NCBI RefSeq assembly: GCF_000411115.1 | Contig: NZ_KE150242.1 | Span: forward strand, 428,218 to 492,217 | Source: Capnocytophaga granulosa ATCC 51502 | Lineage (GTDB): Bacteria > Bacteroidota > Bacteroidia > Flavobacteriales > Flavobacteriaceae | DNA length: 64,000 nucleotides | Direction of reading: 5' to 3' | In this document: piece by piece, positions 53,140 through 62,242 of the stretch | Position numbering within the stretch: position 1 is the stretch's first letter | Layout: every line of letters starts with the position of its first letter | Made by a program: the position numbers and the translations under genes | The notes under the pieces: model-generated | Database searches by the model: none | Told to the model about the DNA's origin: nothing | What the model saw: the letters and a program-made list of their open reading frames with translations, nothing else

Positions 53140-54006
53140 ATGTATCTAAAAAATGGATTTTTTGTCAAGAACCAATGGTTTTATATATTACCTATTGGAT
53201 TATTTTTCTTGATCAATGTCAATGCTTTCTTTGCACCTGAAGTGGATCTTAAGCCGCTCATCGCGCAAATGGGGGAGCTACCTTTTTTTGTGATGAATGT
53301 AGGGATCTTTCTTATTTTCTTTTTGGGATTGTTCTTTATAGTCAAGTTTATACACCAGCAACCTATAGTCAAATTCACCACTGGGCGAAAAAGGATAGAC
53401 TGGGGGCGTATATTCTTTAGTTTTTCCCTATGGGGAGGCTATTTGGTACTACAAACAGGGCTTAGCTACCTACTTTTCCCTGAGGATTATCAGTGGAACT
53501 TTCAGCCAGCGCCTTTTTTTACCTTGCTACTGCTCTCTCTGCTGTTTATTCCCTTTCAGGCAGGCTTTGAGGAATATTTTTTCAGAGGTTATTTCTTACA
53601 AGGAGTCTCTATTTTGTCTAAAAGGCGTTGGGTCCCCCTTGTGCTCAGTTCGTTGTTCTTTGGTTTGGTACATATAGCCAACCCAGAGGTTTCCCAAATG
53701 GGCTATGGCCTTTTGGTTTTCTATATCAGTTCAGGTCTTTTCTTAGGAATTATTACCCTTATGGACAATGGTTTGGAACTTGCTTTGGGTTTTCATATCG
53801 CCAATAACTTCTTTATCTCCATACTGACTACCTCCTCTTGGAGTGTATTCCAAACCCCCTCTTTGCTTAAGGAGGTAAGTACGCCTGAGGTTACACCGCT
53901 CTATGCAATTGACTTCTTTTTGCCTTTACTCATACTGCTCTTTATCTTTGCTAAGAAATACCGTTGGAACGATTGGAGGACAAGACTTTTCGGTAAGATT
54001 AACTAA
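53140..54006 (+). CDS. CPBP-family intramembrane metalloprotease
   Basis: About 288 aa from the Met at 53140 (MYLKNGFFVKNQ). There are about eight hydrophobic segments. The catalytic motifs are FEEYFFRGYF (EExxxR, about residue 146) and FFGLVHIANPE (FxxxH), the CAAX-protease/bacteriocin-processing signature. A further HIANNFF motif lies near residue 228. These enzymes cut prenylated or small membrane peptides, but the substrate is unknown. It precedes menE by 7 nt on the same strand, so co-transcription is likely. Confidence 0.88.
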   Translation: MYLKNGFFVKNQWFYILPIGLFFLINVNAFFAPEVDLKPLIAQMGELPFFVMNVGIFLIFFLGLFFIVKFIHQQPIVKFTTGRKRIDWGRIFFSFSLWGGYLVLQTGLSYLLFPEDYQWNFQPAPFFTLLLLSLLFIPFQAGFEEYFFRGYFLQGVSILSKRRWVPLVLSSLFFGLVHIANPEVSQMGYGLLVFYISSGLFLGIITLMDNGLELALGFHIANNFFISILTTSSWSVFQTPSLLKEVSTPEVTPLYAIDFFLPLLILLFIFAKKYRWNDWRTRLFGKIN

Positions 54007-54013
54007 CGTGGTC

Positions 54014-55093
54014 ATGGATACACTTGTAAAAAAACACTTACATAACCAAGCGAAAATAGCTGGAGTTTCTTGTGATACACAAGGATTGGAACAGTTAATA
54101 ACCTCATGGACAAAGAGTAAGGAAGTCTACCTACAGAAAACAGCTCAATTCCTCTCGGAGTGGTTGTCTCCTCAAGAGACCATAACATTACATACCTCTG
54201 GCACTACGGGTACTCCTAAGCTGATTACCGTCAAGAAGGCTTATATGATTCGTTCAGCGATGCTTACAGGAGCTTTCCTACAGCTGCATGCGGGAGATAG
54301 CTCCCTTTGCGTGTTGCCTACCGACTATATTGCGGGTAAAATGATGATTGTCAGAGCCTTGGTATTGGGGCTTTCTTTGGAACTACTTCCTCCCAGTAGT
54401 ACGCCCTTTGCGGCTACTCCCCACAATTTTGACTTTGTCGCGCTGACGCCCATGCAGGCGATGAAATCTCTAAGCGAACTCCATAGGACAAAGAAGATTA
54501 TCTTAGGCGGTGCGCCTATCTCGGCAGCTATGGAAGCCCAGTTACAGGAGATTCCTACCGAGATTTATGCCACTTATGGTATGACTGAAACAGTTTCTCA
54601 TATAGCCTTGCGCCCCATAGCTCCCAAAGAGCGGCATAGCATGGTATATACCACGATAGGGGAGAGTAGGGTCTGGCAGGATGAGCAGGGTTGTCTTGTG
54701 ATTTATTGCCCTGAAGTGGCCGAAGGGGAAATCCACACCCATGATGTGGTACGCTTACATGGAGCACATGCTTTTGAGTGGCTGGGACGTTTGGATAATA
54801 TCATCAATTCAGCAGGGGTGAAAATCTATCCTGAAGGGGTTGAGCGCAAGCTCTCATCGTTTATCTCCGATAGGTTTTTTATTTGGAAAGAGCCAGATGA
54901 ACTATTGGGAGAGCGGGTGATTCTTTTGGTAGAAGGTAGGGAAGCGGACTATCCTCATCTGTTGGAGAATTTACAAAAAGAAACCGTATTTTCTAAGTAC
55001 GAACTTCCTAAAAAAATATATTTTCTCCCTCATTTTCAGCTTACTGCATCAGACAAAATCCAAAGAGAAGCTACAGCAAAGTTACTTTTGTAA
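54014..55093 (+). CDS. menE: O-succinylbenzoate-CoA ligase-like AMP-forming enzyme
   Basis: About 359 aa from the Met at 54014 (MDTLVKKHLHNQAK), since upstream in-frame starts overlap the protease gene. The P-loop motif is TLHTSGTTGTPKLITVKK near residue 58, followed by ATYGMTETVSHIALR near 190 and GRLDNIINSAGVKIYPEGVE. It lacks an N-terminal extension, so it is shorter than typical acyl-CoA ligases, in keeping with compact MenE. It would activate o-succinylbenzoate in menaquinone synthesis; menD is at 5.1 kb. It overlaps the convergent CDF gene by 12 nt at the end. Confidence 0.82.
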   Translation: MDTLVKKHLHNQAKIAGVSCDTQGLEQLITSWTKSKEVYLQKTAQFLSEWLSPQETITLHTSGTTGTPKLITVKKAYMIRSAMLTGAFLQLHAGDSSLCVLPTDYIAGKMMIVRALVLGLSLELLPPSSTPFAATPHNFDFVALTPMQAMKSLSELHRTKKIILGGAPISAAMEAQLQEIPTEIYATYGMTETVSHIALRPIAPKERHSMVYTTIGESRVWQDEQGCLVIYCPEVAEGEIHTHDVVRLHGAHAFEWLGRLDNIINSAGVKIYPEGVERKLSSFISDRFFIWKEPDELLGERVILLVEGREADYPHLLENLQKETVFSKYELPKKIYFLPHFQLTASDKIQREATAKLLL

Positions 55094-55975
55094 CTTAAAA
55101 TGAATATCCTTATAATCAGGTTCTACGTGAATGAGTACCGAGGCAATAGAGGGGATTTGTTGTTGTAGGCTATCCTTAAAGGCATGCGCAATGTCATGGC
55201 CTTCCTTTACACTAATATTTCCATTGACAATAATATGGATATCTACACAATAGGACATACCTGTTTTTCTAATATGGCACTTTTCTACGGCCAATACGCC
55301 TGGTACATCTTTGGATAACTCTCTGATTCTCTGCGATAAATCATCATACATATCTTCATCTAAGATCTCCGCAAGGGCAGGGCGGAAGATCAAATAAGCA
55401 TTGACCAATATAATCCCCGAAGCAACTAATGCTGCCCAGTCGTCAGCCGTCTCATATCCTTCTCCACAGAGCAGAGCGATACTAATACCAATAAAAGCAG
55501 CTACGGAAGTAATCGCATCGGCCCTATGGTGCCAAGCATCGGCCTTCAGGGAGGTACTGCCTGTCTGTTTGCTGTCTCTCAGGACAATACGAAAACTTAT
55601 TTCTTTCCATAGAATAATGCCTCCTAAGAGTAGCAGTGTCCAGGCCTTTGGACTAGAGTGGGGGATCAATATATTTTGATAACTCTGATAAGCAATCAGT
55701 AAGGCGGAGGCCACAAGTAGAGCTACGATGATAAAGGTAACCAAAGGCTCTATCTTCCCATGTCCGTAAGGGTGGTTCGCATCGGCTGGCTTTTCTGCAT
55801 ATTTCAGACCGAGAAAAACTAAGAAGGACGAAAACACATCCGAAACCGACTCTATCCCATCGGCTACAAGCGCATAAGAATTCCCTAGTACCCCTGCACT
55901 GATCTTTACCCCTGCCAAGGCTAAGTTGGCAAAGATACTAAAAAAGGCAGTTCGGTGGGGGACATGTTTTTCCAT
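55082..55975 (-). CDS. Cation diffusion facilitator (metal efflux)
   Basis: About 297 aa from the Met at 55975 (MEKHVPHRTAFFSIFANL); a start at 56014 would lie at the expected TSS of the promoter at 56016. Six hydrophobic segments precede a cytoplasmic C-terminal domain. Metal-site motifs are ALVADGIESVSDVFSSFLV (helix 2) and DAWHHRADAITSVAAF (helix 5, HxxxD). The C-terminal domain contains GVLAVEKCHIRKTGMSYCVDIHI. It exports Zn2+, Fe2+ or similar divalent ions in exchange for protons. Its 3' end overlaps menE. Confidence 0.93.
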   Translation of the reverse strand: MEKHVPHRTAFFSIFANLALAGVKISAGVLGNSYALVADGIESVSDVFSSFLVFLGLKYAEKPADANHPYGHGKIEPLVTFIIVALLVASALLIAYQSYQNILIPHSSPKAWTLLLLGGIILWKEISFRIVLRDSKQTGSTSLKADAWHHRADAITSVAAFIGISIALLCGEGYETADDWAALVASGIILVNAYLIFRPALAEILDEDMYDDLSQRIRELSKDVPGVLAVEKCHIRKTGMSYCVDIHIIVNGNISVKEGHDIAHAFKDSLQQQIPSIASVLIHVEPDYKDIHFKLQK

Positions 55976-56015
55976 GACACATTTTTTATAGTTAAAATGA
56001 CAGCTAATAAGCACA

Positions 56016-56023
56016 CAAAGGTA
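56016..56023 (-). promoter_or_regulatory. Promoter -7 element for the CDF transporter
   Basis: CAAAGGTA on the plus strand is TACCTTTG on the minus strand. The leader would be about 34 nt. Confidence 0.65.
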
Positions 56024-56360
56024 GCGAAAAAAATTCGCTTGCTATATATTTCTGTAATTAGAATTTTTAAAATACTGGTTACAAATATATTATATATCAT
56101 TATATAAACTATAGCTTCTATATATTTTACTTATAATTTACATATTATAAACTGCTTATAATCCATTTAAGTATTTTATTTTCAATAGATTATAATTATT
56201 ATTTTACTTAAAGTTAAATTTTTTATTTATATAACGAACTTAATAAATTGATAGCCAGCTAATTACTTTTTAAATAATATAAAAATAACAAGTGAGAAGA
56301 GAAATAGTATAGTGGATTTGAAAAGGACGTAGAATAGCTTTTGTTTGGCAATAAAAAAGT

Positions 56361-56376
56361 TTGGCATTATTTTTGA
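56361..56376 (+). promoter_or_regulatory. Candidate sigma-54 promoter of the thioredoxin gene
   Basis: TTGGCATTATTTTTGA keeps GG at -24 and the 10-nt spacing but has GA instead of GC at -12. Transcription near 56388 would give a 20-nt leader. It resembles the site at 27741 in sequence and in distance to the ATG. Confidence 0.5.
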
Positions 56377-56407
56377 TGTATTATGACCAATTAAATAAGA
56401 ATCCTAA

Positions 56408-56950
56408 ATGAAACAGATTTTTTCACTATTGTTCCTATTGGTAGCCATGGTAAGCTCCGCTCAGGAAATTAACTGGATGAGCATGAACGATGCTTTATCC
56501 GCACAACAGAAAACACCTAAGAAAATATTTGTAGATGTATATACTACATGGTGTGGCCCTTGTAGAATGTTGTCTGAAAGAACATTTAAGAACAAGGACT
56601 TTGTAAAGTATATCAATGACAATTTCTATGCAGTGAAGTTCAATGCCGAAGGCAATGAGGAGGTAACCTACAAGGGTACTACTTATAAGAACAACAACTA
56701 TGATCCTGCCAAGGCTAATACCCGCAATGGGATGCATGATTTTGCAGGTGCATTGGGTGTAAATTCTTATCCTACTATGCTTATTTTTGATGAAAAAGCA
56801 GCACCTATATTTCCTATTGTAGGTTATATGACCGCCACACAGCTCGAACCCCTTATCAAGTTTGCTGGGAATAACACTTACCTTTCTGTAACTACTCAAG
56901 AGGCTTATGATAAGTATCTGAAGACTTTCAAAGGAACTTTCAAGAATTGA
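56408..56950 (+). CDS. Exported thioredoxin-fold protein
   Basis: 180 aa. A signal peptide (MKQIFSLLFLLVAMVSSAQ, 1-19) is followed by a thioredoxin domain with active site TTWCGPCRML (Cys49, Cys52) and the cis-proline motif SYPTMLIF near residue 117. An insertion between (about 80-105, YKGTTYKNNNYDPAKANTRNG) is unusual. Probably a periplasmic disulfide reductase or oxidase partner. It sits alone between a spacer and a terminator. It may be sigma-54 controlled. Confidence 0.85.
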   Translation: MKQIFSLLFLLVAMVSSAQEINWMSMNDALSAQQKTPKKIFVDVYTTWCGPCRMLSERTFKNKDFVKYINDNFYAVKFNAEGNEEVTYKGTTYKNNNYDPAKANTRNGMHDFAGALGVNSYPTMLIFDEKAAPIFPIVGYMTATQLEPLIKFAGNNTYLSVTTQEAYDKYLKTFKGTFKN

Positions 56951-56977
56951 TTTCATATTTATTACATTTTTAATTTT

Positions 56978-57012
56978 ATCATCTCAGAGCCAGCTCTGGG
57001 ATGATTTTTTTT
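56978..57012 (+). terminator. Terminator after the thioredoxin gene
   Basis: ATCATCTCAGAGC pairs with GCTCTGGGATGAT over 13 bp, followed by a run of Ts. Confidence 0.88.
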
Positions 57013-57036
57013 AAAACAAAACTTTCTCCAATAAAA

Positions 57037-57068
57037 TTTGGTTAGTAATGAGAAAAAATGTACTTTTG
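57037..57068 (+). promoter_or_regulatory. Promoter for the DUF4834-YfhO unit
   Basis: TTTG at 57037-57040, a 20-nt spacer and TACTTTTG at 57061-57068. The ATG is at 57084. Confidence 0.75.
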
Positions 57069-57083
57069 GCAAAAAATTAAATT

Positions 57084-57392
57084 ATGGTACAACAAGCCTC
57101 TTTCATAGATTTTTTAGGTATGTTATTTACCGTCTTTCTTGTACTTGCTTGCTTGTTTTGGGTAGGTATTTTACTGGTTCCCTTTGCTTTGCGTTTTCTA
57201 ATCAGAAGGCATATGAATACAGTGGAAAAGCAGCTGTTTCAAGAAGAGTCTTTCCAGGGACAAGGTGCCCAACAGCAATATTATCAGGGCTCCTACACAA
57301 ATCACCAAAATAGGAATACCTCAGCAGGTACGCAGCAGAAAAAAGACAAAAAAATAGTTGGCGAATATATTGATTTTGAAGAAATAGAATAG
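57084..57392 (+). CDS. DUF4834 family small membrane protein
   Basis: 102 aa. One long hydrophobic stretch (about 10-38, FLGMLFTVFLVLACLFWVGILLV) anchors the N-terminus. A Gln/Tyr/Asn-rich linker (about 55-85) leads to the conserved end DKKIVGEYIDFEEIE, a known mark of DUF4834 (from memory). Function unknown. It starts 3 nt before the YfhO-type gene, so they are co-transcribed. The family is common beside such genes in Bacteroidota. Confidence 0.82.
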   Translation: MVQQASFIDFLGMLFTVFLVLACLFWVGILLVPFALRFLIRRHMNTVEKQLFQEESFQGQGAQQQYYQGSYTNHQNRNTSAGTQQKKDKKIVGEYIDFEEIE

Positions 57393-57395
57393 CAA

Positions 57396-59807
57396 ATGAA
57401 AGAAAAATTTCAAAAATTACTTCCTCATATAGCTTGTATATTGCTCTTTATGGGGATAGCCTTGGCATTCTTCTATCCTGTACTACAAGGCAAGGAGATG
57501 CAACAGAGTGATATAGTACAATATATAGGCATGTCCAAGGAGCGCAATGACTTCCGCCAGGTACGTGAAAGCTATTGGACAAATAGTGCCTTTGGAGGAA
57601 TGCCTACCTACCAGCTGGGGGCAGAATATCCATACAACTACATCAAACAATTGGATAGGGTCATTCGTTTCCTTCCGCGCCCTGCCGACTATTTATTTCT
57701 TTATTTCTTAAGCTTTTACGTCTTCCTATTAGTGATGAAGGTACGCTATAGATATGTCTTCTTGGGAGCGTTGCTCTTTGGACTTTCTACTTATCTTATC
57801 ATTATTCTCACTGTGGGGCACAATGCCAAGGCGCATGCTATAGGCTATTTCGGTTTTGTACTGGCGGGAATACTGCTGGCTTTTCAGCGGAAATACCTAT
57901 GGGCATTTTTGCTTACAACCTTAGCTTTAGCCTTGGAAATCAGTGCCAACCACTTCCAAATGACTTATTACTTACTGCTATTAGTCTTGGTTTTTGGGGC
58001 CTATGAGCTTTACCAAACGATACGTAGCAAGGAGTGGAAGCCTTTTGTAAAGTCTCTCTTTACACTTGTGGCAGCCGCCCTATTAGCTGTACTTATGAAT
58101 GCTACTTTGCTACTGACTACCAAGGAGTATGAGGCCTTTAGTACCCGTGGCAAGTCGGACTTGTTACTCAATGCTGATGGTACACCTAAAGGACATACAA
58201 GCGGACTGAATAAGGACTATATTACCGAGTATAGTTATGGGGTGTATGAGAGCTTGAACCTGATTGTTCCCCGCCTTTTAGGAGGGTCTAACCATGAGAA
58301 TTTGGGTGAGAAATCGGCTGTTTATGAGCGACTTATACAACAATATCCTCAGGAACAGGTGTTGGATTTTACCCGGCACCTACCCACTTATTGGGGAGAT
58401 CAACCCATAGTGGCAGCACCGGCTTATGTAGGCGTGCTTGTTTTCTTCTTCTTTGTATTGGCACTTTTTGTAGTAAAAAGCAAAACCAAATGGTGGCTTT
58501 TAGCAGGAGTGATCCTCTCCTTGTTGCTCTCTTGGGGAAAGAATTTCAGCACGCTAACCGACCTGATGATTGACTATTTCCCGCTCTATAACAAGTTCCG
58601 TGCGGTTTCTTCAGTGCAGACCATCTTGGAGTTCTGCATGCCAGCCTTGGCTATATTGGGGCTTTATACCTACCTAACAGACGAGAAAAGAGCGCATAAC
58701 AAGCAATATTTGTACTATACGGGTGGTATCGTAGGGGGACTCTTATTACTACTTTGGCTTATCAAGGGAAGTCTTTCTTTTGAGGGAGCAAGTGATGCTT
58801 ATTATGCCCAAGCCTATGGGGAGGAACTCATGCAGCTGATTAAGGAAGACAGAAGGGCTATGTACACGGCCGATATTCTTAGGAGTTTCACTTATGTAAT
58901 CCTTGCCTTTGGAGTCTTATATCTGTTCTCTATAGAGAAAATCAAGGAAAAAATAGCTTTTGTTCTTGTCTCTGTCCTGCTTATAGCCGATATAGCCATG
59001 GTAACCACTCGCTATTTGAGTGAGGATAACTATGCTTTCCCTTCAGAAAAGGAAAATTATTTTACGCTTTCCAAGGAAGAACAGAAAATATTGGAGGACA
59101 AGAGTTATTACCGTGTTTTCTCCGTCAATGAAGCGCTTAATGGTGCCAGAACCTCCTATACATTCCACTCTGTAGGGGGGTATCATGCCGCCAAGCCTAG
59201 AAGGATACAGGAACTTTTTGACTACCAACTTTACAAAAATAAAAATGAGCAAGTCCTTAATTTGCTCAATGTAAAATACATATTACAAACCGATAGATCA
59301 GGCGCTACACAAGTGATGCAAAATCCTAATGCCCTCGGCAATGCATGGTTTGTAGAACAGCTTTCTGTTCTTGAGAATGCCGATAAGCTTATGCAGTCTT
59401 TGGATACCCTTTCTCCTAAGACACAGGCTGTAACCTTGGACAAGTCGCTTAAAGATACACGCTACCCAGTGGATAGCTTGGCCTTAATTAAGCTAAAAAC
59501 CTATGAGCCTGATAGGCTGGTCTATACTAGTGAGAATAAGGCCGAAGGGCTAGCTGTCTTCTCCGAGATTTACTACCCTCATGGCTGGACAGCTGTTTTA
59601 GATGATACCACACCACTACCTATTCACCAGGTGGATTATATACTCAGAGGGGTCGTTATTCCTGCAGGCAAGCATACCCTTACCTTTACCTTTGCCCCTA
59701 AGATTGTACAAACGGGAGGGTATATTTCCTTAGCTTCAACGATTGCCTTTGTACTTATTGCTTTAGGTATTGTTTTGATAAGTAAAAAACCACGTACCAA
59801 CGAATGA
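57396..59807 (+). CDS. YfhO-family membrane protein
   Basis: 803 aa with about a dozen hydrophobic segments (mainly residues 12-240, 330-440 and 485-545, plus one near 775-795) and a large C-terminal extracytoplasmic domain (about 560-770). The N-terminal motif AFFYPVLQGKEMQQSDIVQYIGMSKERNDFR matches the YfhO family (DUF6080-like, from memory). In Gram-positives YfhO-like proteins glycosylate lipoteichoic acid, but Bacteroidota homologs have no assigned role. It overlaps the M14 gene by 4 nt. Confidence 0.88.
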   Translation: MKEKFQKLLPHIACILLFMGIALAFFYPVLQGKEMQQSDIVQYIGMSKERNDFRQVRESYWTNSAFGGMPTYQLGAEYPYNYIKQLDRVIRFLPRPADYLFLYFLSFYVFLLVMKVRYRYVFLGALLFGLSTYLIIILTVGHNAKAHAIGYFGFVLAGILLAFQRKYLWAFLLTTLALALEISANHFQMTYYLLLLVLVFGAYELYQTIRSKEWKPFVKSLFTLVAAALLAVLMNATLLLTTKEYEAFSTRGKSDLLLNADGTPKGHTSGLNKDYITEYSYGVYESLNLIVPRLLGGSNHENLGEKSAVYERLIQQYPQEQVLDFTRHLPTYWGDQPIVAAPAYVGVLVFFFFVLALFVVKSKTKWWLLAGVILSLLLSWGKNFSTLTDLMIDYFPLYNKFRAVSSVQTILEFCMPALAILGLYTYLTDEKRAHNKQYLYYTGGIVGGLLLLLWLIKGSLSFEGASDAYYAQAYGEELMQLIKEDRRAMYTADILRSFTYVILAFGVLYLFSIEKIKEKIAFVLVSVLLIADIAMVTTRYLSEDNYAFPSEKENYFTLSKEEQKILEDKSYYRVFSVNEALNGARTSYTFHSVGGYHAAKPRRIQELFDYQLYKNKNEQVLNLLNVKYILQTDRSGATQVMQNPNALGNAWFVEQLSVLENADKLMQSLDTLSPKTQAVTLDKSLKDTRYPVDSLALIKLKTYEPDRLVYTSENKAEGLAVFSEIYYPHGWTAVLDDTTPLPIHQVDYILRGVVIPAGKHTLTFTFAPKIVQTGGYISLASTIAFVLIALGIVLISKKPRTNE

Positions 59808-61186
59808 GAACGCTATCTATATTTGTCCTAATAACCTTATTTTCGGCTTGTAATACGCCTATCTTTACACCCGCAGAAGATTTTGTAACACCTTTCGAGC
59901 TTTCTGATGGGAGTCATGGCTCATCTTACCAAGAAACCATTGATTTCTATAAGAAATTGGCTACCAACTATGGCTCTATTTCTCTTAAAACTATGGGAAA
60001 GACCGATAGTGGTATTCCCTTGTACTTGGTAGTGTATAACAATGATGGTATTTTTGACTTTAATCGTATCAAGAAGGACAAACTCATCATTCTCATTGCC
60101 AATGGGAGTTCACCCAATGACCGAGAAGGAATTGATGCCAGCATGCAACTGATGCGAAACTTGGCTCAGAAGCAGATCACTGTTCCTGAAAATACCGTAG
60201 TGGCTGTCATTCCGATGATGAACTATTTGGGGCAGATGGAGCAAGATTCATTTTTCAAAAATGAGATTAATACTTTTGTAAACAGAGACTTGTCTAAGGA
60301 CTTTATAGAGAATAAAAGTCTTAATACTCAGTCCTTTGTAGCACTATTCCAACAGCTCTCTCCACATATATTCGTAGATACTCGTACACTAAGGAGCAAG
60401 AGCAATGGGGATGTGCTTTATTATCAGAGTGCTATGGAAGAAAATATGGGCAAGATGAAGTACTACCTCAAGGATAATCTGATTCCCCAGCTCAATGACT
60501 CCTTAGGGGGTACTTATAGGGATGTGGATAGCCTTGTTCAAAAGAAATTACAACCTAAGTCTATAGCCCCTCTCATACCCGATACTTCCGTAGGATATAC
60601 CTCCTTATGGAATACCTTAGGGCTTTATATCGCCACTCACAAGGGGATTACTTACAAAAAGCGAGTGGAGACACTTCACAATGCACTCAAGAGTATCATC
60701 TTGATAGCCAATTCACATAGAGAACTGATTAAGAATCTGCAGGACTTGGATGCTCAAGAAGGATTGCAACAACAAACTTATATTCTTTCTGCTCCCAAGG
60801 ATACCATTCGTATCCCTCAAGCCTACATTGTGCCGCAACTCTTCACCGATGTCATAGACCATTTCAAGGACAATGCTATAGAAATGACTCCAATAGAGAA
60901 GGATTCACTTATGCAGGTACATTCTTATATGCTAAAAACCACAAGAGACAGTTTGCCTTTGATTGATTACAAAACAGTAAGGACACAACTGATCCAAAAG
61001 AATCAGAAAGTAGCTATCAGAAAAGGCGATCTATTGGTCTCCACTCAGCAGAAAGGACGCAAATATCTATTAGAAACCTTAGAACCTCATGCCAATAATA
61101 GCTTTATGCATACAGGCAAGTTGCCTTTTCTCCCTACTCCTAAGGACAGCCTATGGGTATACCCCATATTTAGTATAGAAAAGTAA
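59804..61186 (+). CDS. M14-type peptidase-fold lipoprotein, likely inactive
   Basis: 460 aa. A lipobox (LFSAC, Cys16) marks a lipoprotein. The M14 carboxypeptidase fold is recognisable: SYQETIDFYKKLATNY, MGKTDSGIPLYLVV, LIILIANGSSPNDREGIDASMQL near residue 95. The zinc ligands look lost: where HPGE is expected the text is SPND (Ser103, Asp106), and the later His is Arg194 (FVDTR for FVDTH). NRD at 160-162 remains. So it may bind peptides without cleavage. It overlaps the YfhO stop by 4 nt. Confidence 0.8.
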   Translation: MRTLSIFVLITLFSACNTPIFTPAEDFVTPFELSDGSHGSSYQETIDFYKKLATNYGSISLKTMGKTDSGIPLYLVVYNNDGIFDFNRIKKDKLIILIANGSSPNDREGIDASMQLMRNLAQKQITVPENTVVAVIPMMNYLGQMEQDSFFKNEINTFVNRDLSKDFIENKSLNTQSFVALFQQLSPHIFVDTRTLRSKSNGDVLYYQSAMEENMGKMKYYLKDNLIPQLNDSLGGTYRDVDSLVQKKLQPKSIAPLIPDTSVGYTSLWNTLGLYIATHKGITYKKRVETLHNALKSIILIANSHRELIKNLQDLDAQEGLQQQTYILSAPKDTIRIPQAYIVPQLFTDVIDHFKDNAIEMTPIEKDSLMQVHSYMLKTTRDSLPLIDYKTVRTQLIQKNQKVAIRKGDLLVSTQQKGRKYLLETLEPHANNSFMHTGKLPFLPTPKDSLWVYPIFSIEK

Positions 61187-61212
61187 ATAACAACACTAAT
61201 TGAGTTTGTTTA

Positions 61213-62242
61213 ATGAGATTATTTTATATTCTTTTATCCCTATCTTTAATCGCTTGTACACCAACCCCTCCTAAAAAAACCTGTGGCTAAAAAGCCCCAT
61301 CCAAACTTGAAAAAGGAGATGGATGCCCCTATTCATACACAAACTTTCATCAACTATTCCTTTGTAGAGGACTCCCTTTCGGGGAAAACCTCCCAATTGA
61401 AATTTGATGAACTCACCCTCACTTATGATGCAGAAGGATTTCAAATAGAGCGTTTGTACAAAAATGACTCTCTACAAGAACAATCCTTTTGGTATTATGA
61501 TCCAGAGCATAGAGTAATTGCTGAGAATTACATCTGTAAAACACTCAAAGACAACTGTATCAATCGAAGAGTAATCAATCATACCTATGATACTTTGGGC
61601 TATGAAATCAAGCGCTTTTCTTATGAGTTCTTGGATACTCTTTCCCTCTTTAGCAAATATGAACTCGACTATGATAAGCATGGAAATCTCTCCAATGTTA
61701 TAGAATATCAGTATCAGAAAGAAAAATGGCGTCCCTTTACTAAGGAAACCTATAAGTACAACGCCAAGGGACAGGAACAAGAGAAAGAAACCTATTATCA
61801 CTATATGTCCCTATGGCTACTAAAAGAAAAGGAAAATTTCAAATACCAAAAGGACAGTCTTATAGAGGAAAAATTTGCCTATAACTATAAGCAAAGCAAT
61901 GCCCCTCGCCGCATACGTTATAGCTATATAGGGGAGGAGCAACAACTTACTTATATCAACGAAAAAGATAGTATTACCGCCATAGAGTCCTATCTGTATG
62001 ACCACCGAGGTGCACTTTCCAAATATACTACCTATGATACCAATGGAGTAGAGCAGCAACGCCAGTATTTCCTATATACCCCCTATGATAAGCGCCTAGA
62101 AGAGATTGTTTATAAGGGAGATAAGGAAGAGCAAAGAACCATCTACCAGTATGATACCAAAGGACAACTCACCCAAAAAGTTACCTATGTACAGGGTAAA
62201 ATAAGATACCTAACCCAAGTGAAGTATTCCTATCATTTATGA
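61213..62242 (+). pseudogene. YD-rich lipoprotein, frameshifted at an A7 run
   Basis: The ATG at 61213 starts a 25-codon ORF whose signal peptide ends in a lipobox (LSLIAC, Cys15), then stops at 61290. The body (319 codons, first possible start GTG at 61283) is in the next frame. Removing one A from the A7 run at 61273-61279 would give a joined lipoprotein of about 343 aa. The body is beta-rich, with repeated xYxYDxxGxx segments (for example TYDTLGYEIKRFSYE, KYNAKGQEQEKETY) like YD/RHS repeats. The RR gene overlaps it by 4 nt. Confidence 0.75.
61273..61279 (+). repeat. A7 run between a signal peptide and its protein
   Basis: Seven As inside the 5' end of the YD-rich lipoprotein gene. Six As would give a continuous frame. 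Confidence 0.9.

Larger units (their letters stand above)
56015..56407. other. 393-nt AT-rich divergent spacer
   Basis: Mostly A/T runs, with no ORF that looks real. On the minus strand there is a -7 box (56016-56023) for the CDF gene. On the plus strand a candidate sigma-54 promoter (56361-56376) lies before the thioredoxin gene. Confidence 0.7.
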
